From: Falsiroseomonas oleicola
Lineage (GTDB): Bacteria > Pseudomonadota > Alphaproteobacteria > Acetobacterales > Acetobacteraceae
Assembly: GCF_019029495.1 (NCBI RefSeq)
Contig: NZ_JAERQM010000002.1
Span: 372,001-436,000, forward strand
Length of the DNA: 64,000 bases
Reading direction: 5' to 3'
The translations under genes were made by a program, and so were the position numbers. Under the pieces are notes generated by a model, which saw only the letters and a program-made list of their open reading frames with translations, ran no database searches and had not been told where the DNA came from. Every line of letters starts with the position of its first letter. Position 1 is the stretch's first letter. Positions 26,302-34,608 of this stretch are shown piece by piece.

Positions 26302-28584
26302 ATGGATGCCAAGGGATGGATCGGCGCTTCGGTGCCGCGGCGGGAGGATGCGCGGCATCTGCTCGGCCAGGGGGTGTTTGCGGGGGATGTGACGGCGCCG
26401 GGGATGCTGGAGCTGGCCTTCTGGCGCAGCCCGGTGGCGCATGGGCGGATCGGCGCGGTGACGCGGCCGGCCGGCGTCTATGTGGCAGGCGAGATCGGGC
26501 CGGTGACGCTGCTGCCGGCGGGGCCGGACATGCCGGGTTTCCGGCAGGCGCCCTATCCGCCGCTGGCGGAGGAGGTGGTGCGCTTCGTCGGCCAGCCGGT
26601 GCTGGCGGCGCTGGCCGCGACGCGCGGCGCGGCGGAGGATTTGTGTGCGCGCTGCGAGGTGGAGATCGCGCCGCTGCCTGCTTTCGCCGATGTGCCTGCG
26701 GCCTTGGCGCCGGGGGCCGCGGTGCTGCATCCGGGCTGGGCTGACAACCGCTACGGGTCCGGCCATGTGAAGGCGGGCGATGTGGCGGGGCTGGATGCGC
26801 CCATCCGCATCCGCCGACAGCTCGGCCTCGGCCGGCAATCGGCGGCGCCGATGGAGCCCCGCGCGCTGATCGCCGTGCCGGACCGGCGCACCGGGGAGTT
26901 GGTGCTGCACATCTCCTCCCAGGGGCCGCATGTGCTGCGGCATGCGCTGGCGGCGATGCTCGGCCTGCCGGAATCGCGGCTGCGGGTGGTGGCGCCCGAT
27001 GTCGGCGGCGGGTTCGGCGCCAAGAACCGCCTGATGCCGGAGGAGGTGGTGGCCTGCGCCCTCGCCCTGAAGCTGGACCGCCCGATCCGCTGGGTGGAGG
27101 ACCGCCGCGAGCATCTGATGGCGGGGGCCCAGGCCCGCGAACATCTGTACGACCTGACCCTGCATGCGACGCGCGACGGCATCGCGCTGGGAATTGAAGG
27201 CGAGTTATGGGTCGATGCCGGCGCCTATGCGCTCTGGCCGACCGGCGCCTTCGCCGAGGCCGGCATGGCGGCGCGCAATCTCGGCGGGCCCTATGGCATC
27301 GCGCATCTGGATGTGCGGCACCATACGGTGGCGACCACCAAGCCGCCGATGGGCCCCTATCGCGGCGTCGGCCGCACCGGCGCCTGCTTCGCGATCGAGC
27401 GGCTGATGGATGCGCTGGCCGATGAGGTGGGGGTTTCGCGGTACGACATCCGCCGCCGCAACCTGATCGCCCAGCTGCCGCACACCACCGCGGCGGGCAT
27501 GACGCTGGATACCGGCGACTACCCGGCCGCGCTGGAAGCCTGTGCCGGCATGCTCGACCTGCCGGCACTGGAAGCGCGGCGCGCGGCGGGGGAGAAGGTG
27601 GGCGTCGGCTTCGCCATCTACACCGAGCAATCCGGCCACGGCACCACGGAATGGGCCGGGCGAAAGGCGCGCGTGGTGCCGGGGCACGAGACGGCGACGC
27701 TCCGCATGCACCCGGATGGCAGCCTTACGCTGCTGACCGCCATCCACAATCACGGCCAGGGGCTGGAGACGACGCTGGCGCAGATCGTGGCGGAGGAGCT
27801 GGGCCTGCACCCGGATGCCATCGCGGTGCGGCACGGCGATACTGGTCTTTCGCCATTCGGCTTCGGCACCTTCGCCTCCCGCTCCCTGGTCTTCGCGGGC
27901 GGCGCGGCCAAGGCGGCGGCCGAAATGTTGGGTGCGAAGCTGCGGCGCATCGCCGCGCATTTCCTGCAGGCGGATGTGACGCTGGTGGATCTGCGGGAGG
28001 GGCGCGCCTGGGCGGGCGCCGCTTCGATCCCGCTGGTCGACCTCGCCCATGCCGCCACCATGCGCCAGGAACGCCTGCCGCCCGGCGAGCCGCCGGGGCT
28101 GGAAGCGACCGCCGATTACTGCCCGCCCGAGGATGCCGGCGTCTTCTCCTACGGCGTGCACGCCGCCGTGGTGCGGGTGGATGCGGAGACCGGCGCGGTG
28201 GCGCTGGAGGATTACTGCGTCGCCGAGGATTGCGGCACCATGATCAACCCGATGGTCGTCGACGGCCAGGTGAAGGGCGGCGTGGTGCAGGGCATCGGCA
28301 CCGCGCTGACGGAAGAGCTGCGCTTCGATGCCGAGGCCCAGCCGCTGTCCACCACCTTTGCCGAGTATCGCCTGCCGGATGCGCCCAGCCTGCCGGAAAT
28401 CCGCGTGCTGCACCTGGTGACGCCGGCGCGCAGCACCGTGCATGGCGCGAAGGGCGTGGGGGAGGGTGGCGCCATCGCACCGCCGGCGGCCATCGCCTCT
28501 GCGGTCGAGCAGGCGCTCGGCCTCGGCATGGTGGTGACGCAGACGCCGGTGACGCCGCGCCGTGTTCTGGCGGTGCTGCCATGA
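26302..28584 (+). CDS. Molybdenum hydroxylase large subunit (CoxL/xanthine dehydrogenase family)
   Basis: A 760-residue molybdopterin-binding large subunit. The N-terminus GWIGASVPRREDARHLLGQGVF is typical. GGGFGAKNRLMPEE and GPYRGVGRTGACFAIERLMDAL are cofactor-binding blocks, and VHGAKGVGEGG near the C-terminus carries the catalytic glutamate. The AYxCSFR loop of true CO dehydrogenase is absent (PYRGVGR instead), so this is an aldehyde/N-heterocycle/xanthine-type hydroxylase of unknown substrate. It is first in an L-M-S operon, joined to the FAD subunit by a 4-base overlap. The ATG at 26302 is chosen; GTG 26281 and ATG 26293 are alternatives. Confidence 0.9.
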   Translation: MDAKGWIGASVPRREDARHLLGQGVFAGDVTAPGMLELAFWRSPVAHGRIGAVTRPAGVYVAGEIGPVTLLPAGPDMPGFRQAPYPPLAEEVVRFVGQPVLAALAATRGAAEDLCARCEVEIAPLPAFADVPAALAPGAAVLHPGWADNRYGSGHVKAGDVAGLDAPIRIRRQLGLGRQSAAPMEPRALIAVPDRRTGELVLHISSQGPHVLRHALAAMLGLPESRLRVVAPDVGGGFGAKNRLMPEEVVACALALKLDRPIRWVEDRREHLMAGAQAREHLYDLTLHATRDGIALGIEGELWVDAGAYALWPTGAFAEAGMAARNLGGPYGIAHLDVRHHTVATTKPPMGPYRGVGRTGACFAIERLMDALADEVGVSRYDIRRRNLIAQLPHTTAAGMTLDTGDYPAALEACAGMLDLPALEARRAAGEKVGVGFAIYTEQSGHGTTEWAGRKARVVPGHETATLRMHPDGSLTLLTAIHNHGQGLETTLAQIVAEELGLHPDAIAVRHGDTGLSPFGFGTFASRSLVFAGGAAKAAAEMLGAKLRRIAAHFLQADVTLVDLREGRAWAGAASIPLVDLAHAATMRQERLPPGEPPGLEATADYCPPEDAGVFSYGVHAAVVRVDAETGAVALEDYCVAEDCGTMINPMVVDGQVKGGVVQGIGTALTEELRFDAEAQPLSTTFAEYRLPDAPSLPEIRVLHLVTPARSTVHGAKGVGEGGAIAPPAAIASAVEQALGLGMVVTQTPVTPRRVLAVLP

Positions 28585-29306
28585 TCCCGGCCCCCTTCAC
28601 CCTGCGCCGCGCCGCGACCTGGCAGGCGCTGCCCGAACTGCTGGAAGACGCGCTGCCACTCGGCGGCGGCCAGTCGCTGATGCCGCTGCTGGCGCTGCGA
28701 CTGGCGGAGCCTACCGCCTTGGTGGCGCTGCGCGCGCTGCCCGGCTTTTCCGACATTGCGGAGCGCGACGGCGCGCTGTGGATCGGCGCCGGCGTCACCC
28801 ATGCGCGGATCGAGGACGGCATCGGCCCGGCCCCCTTGCGCGATTGGCTGTCGCAGGTGGCTGCCGGCATCGCCTATCGCCCCGTGCGCAACCTCGGCAC
28901 GATCGGCGGCAGCCTGGCGCTGCACGACCCGGCCGCGGATTGGCCGGTGGCGCTGCTGGCGCTGGGCGCGAGCGCCGTTCTGCGGCAGGGCGATACGCGG
29001 CGGGTGCTGCCGATGGCGCAATTCCTGACCGGCGCCTTCGCCACGGCGCTGCAACCCGGCGAGGTGATCGAGGCCGTGACCATCCCGATCCCCGCCCCCG
29101 GCACGCGCTTCGGCTGGTGCAAGCTCGCCCCCGCCCCGGGCGCCTTTGCGGATGCGCTGGCCGGCGTGTTTCGCGCGCCCGGCGCCGCGCCGCGCATCGC
29201 CGTGGCGAGCCCGGCGGGTGCGCGTTTGATGCCCGAGGCGCCGCCGCCTGACGACCCGCATCTGGCGCGGCTGCGCGCCGTCGCGATCCGGCGGGCCGGC
29301 GCATGA
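28581..29306 (+). CDS. Molybdenum hydroxylase FAD subunit (CoxM-like), short C-terminus
   Basis: A 241-residue FAD-binding subunit. GGGQSLMPLLALR and RNLGTIGGSLALHDPAADWP are the two FAD-contact motifs of the CoxM/CutM family. It passes electrons from the iron-sulfur subunit to the acceptor. The C-terminal CO-dehydrogenase-flavoprotein domain is much reduced: the paralogues in this window are 283 and 287 residues and continue with an ARRxGDF/IALGGVG region that is missing or unrecognisable here. Flanked by ATGA overlaps on both sides, so co-translated. It may be functional in a shortened form or decaying. Confidence 0.85.
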   Translation: MIPAPFTLRRAATWQALPELLEDALPLGGGQSLMPLLALRLAEPTALVALRALPGFSDIAERDGALWIGAGVTHARIEDGIGPAPLRDWLSQVAAGIAYRPVRNLGTIGGSLALHDPAADWPVALLALGASAVLRQGDTRRVLPMAQFLTGAFATALQPGEVIEAVTIPIPAPGTRFGWCKLAPAPGAFADALAGVFRAPGAAPRIAVASPAGARLMPEAPPPDDPHLARLRAVAIRRAGA

Positions 29307-29749
29307 CCCGGCTGTGTGTCAATGGCGAGACCCATGATGTCCGCTGCGAGGATCGCGATTCGCTGGCGCTGGTGCTGCGCGATGCCCTCGGCCTGACGGC
29401 GACGCGGATCGGCTGCCAGCACGGCAGTTGCGGCGCCTGCAATGTGCTGCTGGAGGATGTGCCCGTACGTGGCTGCCTGGTGCCGGCGGCACTCGCCGAG
29501 GGCCAGGCCGTCACCACCCTGGAAGGCCTGCGCGACGACGCCGTGATGATCCGCCTTCGCGCGGCTTTCACCGCGCATCACGCGCTGCAATGCGGCTATT
29601 GCACCGCCGGCATGCTGATCGCCGCGCGGGACCTGATCCTGCGCGGCCGCGCGGGATCCGCGGCGGAGGTGCGGGCCGGCCTTGCCGGGCAGCTCTGCCG
29701 CTGCACCGGCTATGACGGCATCGTCGCGGCGGTGCTCGCGGCTCAATAG
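29303..29749 (+). CDS. Molybdenum hydroxylase [2Fe-2S] subunit (CoxS-like)
   Basis: A 148-residue iron-sulfur subunit with both [2Fe-2S] clusters intact: C38, C43, C46 and C58 for the plant-ferredoxin-type cluster (CQHGSCGAC), and C97, C100, C132 and C134 for the second (CGYC ... CRC). It relays electrons from the molybdenum centre to FAD. Last gene of the L-M-S set; its final 7 bases overlap the 3' end of the convergent hydroxyacid dehydrogenase gene. Confidence 0.92.
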   Translation: MTRLCVNGETHDVRCEDRDSLALVLRDALGLTATRIGCQHGSCGACNVLLEDVPVRGCLVPAALAEGQAVTTLEGLRDDAVMIRLRAAFTAHHALQCGYCTAGMLIAARDLILRGRAGSAAEVRAGLAGQLCRCTGYDGIVAAVLAAQ

Positions 29750-30717
29750 CCCCGCGCGCGATCCACCACCTGATGCAGCGGTTGGCCGGCGCGGAAGCGC
29801 GCCAGGTTGGCGAAGAAGGCCTCCAGGCAGCGCGGGGCGTAGTCCGCCGGATCGTAAAGCCCGCAATGCGGCGTGATGACCAGGTTCGGCGTATCCCACA
29901 GCGGATGCTCCGGCGGCAGCGGTTCCTGCGGCAGCGCATCCAGCACCGCGCCGGCCAGCCGCCCCTCCGCCAGCCTTGCGGCCAGCGCCGCGGCGTCGAG
30001 GATTTCGCCCCGGCCGATATTCACCACGCCCGCATGACGCGGCAGCAGGTCCAGCTCCGCCGCGCCGATCAGGCCGTTGGTCGCCGGGGTCAGCGGCAGG
30101 GCGATGACGAGGAAATCCGCCTGCGGCAATTGCGCCCGGAAGCCATCGCCCCGGCTCATCTCCACGACATCCGGATGCGGCCGGCCCGACTGGCTGTTGC
30201 CCAGCACCCGCATGCCCTGCCGCGCCAGCGCCGTCGCGGCGGCCCCGCCGAGCGCCCCCATGCCAAGGATCAGCGCGGTCTTCCCCGTCACCGTGCCCCC
30301 GGGATTCGGCGCCCAGCGATGCGAGCGCTGCGCGGTGGCGAAGAAGGGGATCTGGTTGTTCAGCATCAGCACCGACAGCAGCGTGAATTCCGCCGCCTTC
30401 GGAATATGCGTGCCGCTGGCATTGGTCAGCACCACCGCCTCCGGCAGCCCGGCCTTCAGCAGCCATTCGACGCCGGCGCTGGTATAGCTGATCCAGCGCA
30501 GTTTCGGCGCACGCCGCGCCAGGTCGTGCAAGGGCGCGCCGCCGGCCAGCAGCAGCACCTCCGCCGTCGCCAGCCCCGCCTCCAGCGCCGCCGCCGTCTG
30601 GCCGAAGCTGAGTTCCACCGGCTGCCCCGCGGCGGCGGCGCGGAGACGCGGCTCGGAAAAGGCCTCCGCGATGGCGGAGGCCGGGTTCACCTGCACATGC
30701 AGTCGCGTGGGGGCCAC
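29743..30717 (-). CDS. D-2-hydroxyacid dehydrogenase, NAD(P)-dependent
   Basis: A 324-residue member of the D-isomer 2-hydroxyacid dehydrogenase family (glyoxylate/hydroxypyruvate reductase-like branch). The Rossmann motif is LILGMGALGGAAATAL (GxGxxG). Catalytic residues follow the family order: Arg in VNIGRGEIL, Glu in DALPQEPLP, and His in TPHCGLY. It reduces a 2-oxoacid to the D-hydroxyacid or the reverse; substrate not determinable. The GTG start at 30717 shares one base with the stop of the Bug gene upstream (TAGTG), suggesting coupling of binding protein and dehydrogenase. Confidence 0.88.
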   Translation of the reverse strand: MAPTRLHVQVNPASAIAEAFSEPRLRAAAAGQPVELSFGQTAAALEAGLATAEVLLLAGGAPLHDLARRAPKLRWISYTSAGVEWLLKAGLPEAVVLTNASGTHIPKAAEFTLLSVLMLNNQIPFFATAQRSHRWAPNPGGTVTGKTALILGMGALGGAAATALARQGMRVLGNSQSGRPHPDVVEMSRGDGFRAQLPQADFLVIALPLTPATNGLIGAAELDLLPRHAGVVNIGRGEILDAAALAARLAEGRLAGAVLDALPQEPLPPEHPLWDTPNLVITPHCGLYDPADYAPRCLEAFFANLARFRAGQPLHQVVDRARGY

Positions 30718-31688
30718 TATTCGATGCGGATGTTGTTGGCGCGGATGATGCGGCCGTAGCTTTCGGTCTGCTCCGTCAGGATGCGGCGGAAGGTGGCGGC
30801 GCCCTCGGCGCGGACCTCGCCGCCCAGCTCGCCGATGCGCCGCACGATGTTTGGCTCCTCCAGCACCTGCGCGATCTCCCGCTCCAGCCGCGCGATGACG
30901 GGTGCCGGTGTGTTGCCCTGGGTCAGGATGCCCTGCCAGGTACCGGAATCCGGCTCCGGCCAGCCGAGCTCGCGGAAGGTCGGCAGGTTGGGCAGGGCGG
31001 CCAGGCGCCTGGTGCCGGTCACGGCGATGCCGCGCATCTGGTTGTTCACCACGAAGGTCTGCGACTGCGTGGCGCCGGCCAGGGTGAAATTCGCCTCATT
31101 GGTGACCAGGGAGGTCAGCGCCGGGGCACCGCCGCGATAGGGCACATGCACCACATCGCCGCCCCAGCCATTGGCGAGCGAAGCGGCGACCAGGTGGCTG
31201 AGCGTGCCGGTGCCCGAATTGGCGGCGTTCAGCTTGCCCGGATTGGCCTTGGCATAGGCTGCGAGTTCCGCCGCGTTCTGCACCGGAAGCTGGTTGTTCA
31301 CCGCCAGGATATAGGGCGCGTAGACCACCATCTGCACCGGCGCCAGGTCGCGCAGGCTGTCGAAGGGCAGGCGCGGGAACAGATGCGGGTTGGTGGCGAG
31401 GACGGAGATGTCCAGCAGCACCATGGCATGCCCATCCGGGCGGCTTTTCGCCACCAGGTCGGCGCCGATATTGCCGCCCGCGCCGGCCCGGTTCTCCACC
31501 ACCACGGATTGCCCGATCTTCTGGCTGAGCGAGGGCGCGACCAGGCGCGCCAGGATGTCGCTGGTCCCGCCGGGATTGAAGGGCACGATCAGGCGGACGG
31601 TCTGGGTGAAGTCCTGGGCGCGCAGGATGCCGGGCGCGGCCAGCAGCGGCGCGGCGGCCAGGGTTTGCAGGATGGTGCGGCGTTGCAT
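30717..31688 (-). CDS. Bug/TctC-family periplasmic binding protein
   Basis: A 323-residue receptor with signal peptide MQRRTILQTLAAAPLLAAPGILRAQ. Landmarks: VRLIVPFNPGGTSDILARLVA, VVVENRAGAGGNIGADLVAKSRPDGHAM, VVHVPYRGGAPALTSLV. It is transcribed just before, and overlaps, the hydroxyacid dehydrogenase gene, so uptake of a hydroxy- or oxo-acid is a reasonable guess. About 220 bases separate it from a second, divergently transcribed Bug gene. Confidence 0.9.
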   Translation of the reverse strand: MQRRTILQTLAAAPLLAAPGILRAQDFTQTVRLIVPFNPGGTSDILARLVAPSLSQKIGQSVVVENRAGAGGNIGADLVAKSRPDGHAMVLLDISVLATNPHLFPRLPFDSLRDLAPVQMVVYAPYILAVNNQLPVQNAAELAAYAKANPGKLNAANSGTGTLSHLVAASLANGWGGDVVHVPYRGGAPALTSLVTNEANFTLAGATQSQTFVVNNQMRGIAVTGTRRLAALPNLPTFRELGWPEPDSGTWQGILTQGNTPAPVIARLEREIAQVLEEPNIVRRIGELGGEVRAEGAATFRRILTEQTESYGRIIRANNIRIE

Positions 31689-31911
31689 GGCGCGGGTCTC
31701 TCCCAGGTGCTGCGCCTCTCCGGGCGCGATCGGGCGGAGTTTCACGCCCGGTGGACGGCGCCACAAGGCCGCCGATGCGCGGCGGGGTGTCGTGACCGAT
31801 GACGTTCCGAATCGTGGCACGCGGATTGCTGCCCTCGCGGGACGCGAATTGCTGTTTTTCAGCATGTTCATCCGCGCCGGAAGCGTCATCCGGCCCCGAA
31901 TTGGAGTTCCC

Positions 31912-32874
31912 ATGCGCCGTCGCTCGCTGCTCGCCTTGCCCGCTCTGCTCGCCACCCCCGCCTTGGCCCAGGCGCCCGCCTGGCGCCCCAACGCCCCGGT
32001 TCGCTACGTCATCGGCTTCCCGCCCGGCTCCAGCTTCGACATGGTCGGCCGCATCGTGGCGGAGGGCGCGGCGCCGCTGCTCGGCCAGACCGTGGTGGTG
32101 GAGAACCGGCCCGGCGCCGGCACACTGGTGGCGGTGCAGTCGGTGAAGACCATGCCGGCCGATGGCCAGACCGTGCTGATGGTGGCCAACAGCTTCACCG
32201 TGAACCAGTCGCTGCACAAGCCGCAGCCCTATAGCGCGATCCGGGATTTCGACCCGCTGGCGCTGCTGGTCTACACGCCGCATGTGCTGGTCTGCCACCC
32301 GTCGCTGGCCGCAGATTTCGCCGGCTTCATGGCCAAGGCGAAGGCCGCGGGGCGCGGCCTGTCCTTCGGCACCAATGGCCAGGGCACCAGCCAGCATATG
32401 GGGCTGGAGCATCTGAAGATGCTGGCCGGGCTGAATGCGGAGCACATCCCCTATCGCGGCGTGGCGCCGATGCTGACCGATCTGCTGGCCGGCCGCGTCG
32501 ACTATTCCATCGGCAACCTGTCCGATGTGCTGCCGGCGGTGCGCGACAACCGGCTGGTGCCGCTCGGCATCGTCGCCGATGCGCGCCACCCGCTGCTGCC
32601 CGCGCTGCCGACGCTGACGGAGCTGGGCTTCCCGCAGCTTCTGTCCGACACCTGGTATGGCGTGGTGCTGCCGGCCGGGGCGCCGGAGCCGGTGAAGGCG
32701 GCGCTGTCCGGCGCCTTCCTCCAATCCATCGGCCGGCCGGAGGCGCGGGAGCGTCTGGCGGCGGTTGGCCTCGATGTGCTGGCGCGCGGGCCGACGGAAC
32801 TGCGCGACCGCATCCAGCGCGACACCACCACCTATGCCGAGATCATCCGCGCCGCGAATCTCACGGCGGGGTAA
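31912..32874 (+). CDS. Bug/TctC-family periplasmic binding protein
   Basis: A 320-residue receptor with signal peptide MRRRSLLALPALLATPALAQA. Family blocks: VRYVIGFPPGSSFDMVGRIVAEG, VVVENRPGAGTLVAVQSVK, IPYRGVAPMLTDLLAGRVDYSIGN. The PPGSS loop, in place of the common PPGG, is a small deviation in a ligand-contacting region. GGAG lies 8 bases before the ATG. It is divergent from another Bug gene and convergent with the atzE-like gene after a 16-base gap. Confidence 0.9.
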   Translation: MRRRSLLALPALLATPALAQAPAWRPNAPVRYVIGFPPGSSFDMVGRIVAEGAAPLLGQTVVVENRPGAGTLVAVQSVKTMPADGQTVLMVANSFTVNQSLHKPQPYSAIRDFDPLALLVYTPHVLVCHPSLAADFAGFMAKAKAAGRGLSFGTNGQGTSQHMGLEHLKMLAGLNAEHIPYRGVAPMLTDLLAGRVDYSIGNLSDVLPAVRDNRLVPLGIVADARHPLLPALPTLTELGFPQLLSDTWYGVVLPAGAPEPVKAALSGAFLQSIGRPEARERLAAVGLDVLARGPTELRDRIQRDTTTYAEIIRAANLTAG

Positions 32875-32890
32875 GCGCTTCGCCCGGGGC

Positions 32891-34285
32891 TCATCCCAGC
32901 GGCTGGGGCGCGCCGGCGATGCCGGCGCGTTCCAGCGCGGCGGCGACGCGAAACAGCACATCCTCGCGCCAGGGTGCCGCGATCAGTTGCACGCCGATCG
33001 GCAGGTTGTGCGGCGTGCCGGCGGCGGCGGGATCGGCCAGCGGCACCACCAGCACCGGCAGGCCGATGCAGGAAATCGGCTGGGTATGGACGCCGAGATT
33101 GGGACGGATCGGCAGGATGCGCCCATCCAGCTCCGTCATCGCCTGACCGAGCGGCGGCGCGACGAAGGGCGTCGCCGGGGCGAGGATGACATCCACGCTG
33201 TCGAACAGCGCCAGCACCGCCGCGCGATAGGCCGCGCGCATCCGCTGCGCCTGCACCACCCAGCCCGCCGGCAGCAATGCGCCGGCCAGGAAGCGGTCCC
33301 GCGTGCCGGGGTCGAAGTCCCCGGGCCGGTCGCGCAGATCGGGCAGGTGCAGCTGGCCACCCTCCGCCATGGTGATGAGGAAGGCCGCTGCCCGGCCACG
33401 CGCCGCCTCGGGGATGGTGACGCGCCGCGTGGCGCCCAAGGCCCGGGCCAGCACGGCGACGGCGGCGAAGGCCTCCGCATGGCCATTGCGCGCGAAATGG
33501 TCATCCGCCACCGCGATGCGCAGCCCGCCAGGTCCCGCTCCCAGCAGGCCCGACACCGGCTCGGCGTCGCGCCGCTGCTGCGCCGGGTCCTCCGCGTCAA
33601 AACCCTGCAGCGCGTCATAGGCCAGCGCCAGGTCGGCGATGTCCCGCGCGAAGGGACCCAGATGGTCCAGCGCGGCGACGAAGGGGTAGCTGCCCTGCCG
33701 CGACAGCCGGCCATAGCTCGGCTTCAGCCCATAGATGCCGCAGAGCGAGGCCGGCACGCGGATCGAGCCATTGGTGTCGCTGCCCAGCGCCAGCGGCACC
33801 AGCCCATCCGCCGCCGCCGCCGCCGAGCCGCCGGAGGACCCGCCGGCGATGCGCGTCAGGTCGTGCGGGTTGCGGCAATCGCCGTCATGCGCATTCTCCG
33901 TGGTGAAGCCATAGGCATATTCATCCATGTTGAGCGCGCCGAGGCAGACCGCCCCCGCCGCCCGCAGCCGCCGCACCAGGAAGGCGTCACGGGCGGCGGC
34001 GGGCCGGCCGCGCTCGATCTTCGCGCCGGCCCGGGTGGTGACGCCTTCCAGGTTGAACAGGTTCTTCACGGCATAGGGCACGCCGGCCAGCGGGCCGGGG
34101 TCCCGCCCCGCGGCGATGGTGGCATCCACCGCCGCGGCCTCCGCCCGGGCGCGGGCGGCGGTGACCTCGGTGAAGGCATGTGTGCGGGGGTTGCGCGCGG
34201 CGATGTCGGCCAGCGCCGCTTCCGTCACCTCCGCCGCGCGCAGCTGGCGGGACCGGATGGCGGCGGCGGTGGCGGCGGCGCTCAT
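32891..34285 (-). CDS. atzE: AtzE-like amidohydrolase (amidase signature family)
   Basis: A 464-residue amidase-signature enzyme. The Ser-cisSer-Lys triad is intact: K74 (VPYAVKNLF), S150 (GGSSGGS) and S174 (SDTNGSIRVP). The blocks AGAKIERGRPAAARDAFLV, GALNMDEYAYGFTTEN and LKPSYGRLSRQGSYPFV match AtzE, the 1-carboxybiuret hydrolase of cyanurate catabolism, closely. The small partner gene directly upstream (DUF4089, AtzG-like) overlaps by 4 bases, which supports the AtzE assignment over a GatA-type transamidase. No cyanuric acid hydrolase (AtzD) or allophanate hydrolase (AtzF) is in the window, so the real substrate may be another carboxamide. Confidence 0.8.
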   Translation of the reverse strand: MSAAATAAAIRSRQLRAAEVTEAALADIAARNPRTHAFTEVTAARARAEAAAVDATIAAGRDPGPLAGVPYAVKNLFNLEGVTTRAGAKIERGRPAAARDAFLVRRLRAAGAVCLGALNMDEYAYGFTTENAHDGDCRNPHDLTRIAGGSSGGSAAAAADGLVPLALGSDTNGSIRVPASLCGIYGLKPSYGRLSRQGSYPFVAALDHLGPFARDIADLALAYDALQGFDAEDPAQQRRDAEPVSGLLGAGPGGLRIAVADDHFARNGHAEAFAAVAVLARALGATRRVTIPEAARGRAAAFLITMAEGGQLHLPDLRDRPGDFDPGTRDRFLAGALLPAGWVVQAQRMRAAYRAAVLALFDSVDVILAPATPFVAPPLGQAMTELDGRILPIRPNLGVHTQPISCIGLPVLVVPLADPAAAGTPHNLPIGVQLIAAPWREDVLFRVAAALERAGIAGAPQPLG

Positions 34286-34503
34286 CGGGCGACGAAGACC
34301 GGTGCCGGTTCATCGGTGATGTCGAGCGGCCAGCCCTGCACCAGGGCGGCCATCTGCGCCGCGAGCTGGAGGTTGGCGACGACGCCCGGCAGATGCGCCG
34401 GCGCGATCTCCAGCCCGATCAGCCGGGCCGTCTCGCGGGCATGCGCCGCCGCATCGAAGGCGGGACCCTGGGGTGGGCCGGCGGCGGGCGCGCTGGGGGC
34501 CAT
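34282..34503 (-). CDS. atzG: AtzG-like small subunit (DUF4089)
   Basis: A 73-residue protein whose stop overlaps the atzE start (ATGA). The C-terminal core ETARLIGLEIAPAHLPGVVANLQLAAQMAALV, followed by an acidic tail ending in a P-A-P-V-F pattern, matches DUF4089/AtzG, a short helical subunit that binds and stabilises AtzE. Size fits the family (about 65-75 residues). The first 18 residues are Ala/Pro-rich and may be a non-conserved extension. Divergent from the FAD oxidoreductase gene with 105 bases between the starts. Confidence 0.72.
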   Translation of the reverse strand: MAPSAPAAGPPQGPAFDAAAHARETARLIGLEIAPAHLPGVVANLQLAAQMAALVQGWPLDITDEPAPVFVAR

Positions 34504-34608
34504 GGCGTCTCTCGCATGCGGGGCTGGACAGGCGGAACGGCGCCGATAAGGCTGCGTGCTGCGGCGGGGGCACAGCAAGGCCCGTGCCACCCGCAACCGG
34601 AGAAGCCC

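Noticed and set aside
26302-29749. Aerobic carbon monoxide dehydrogenase
   Set aside because: The large subunit lacks the AYxCSFR active-site loop of form-I CO dehydrogenase; the same holds for the two large subunits at 49560 and 53199.
32891-34285. GatA subunit of Glu-tRNA amidotransferase
   Set aside because: Block patterns fit AtzE better, a DUF4089/AtzG gene is attached, and no gatB or gatC is adjacent.
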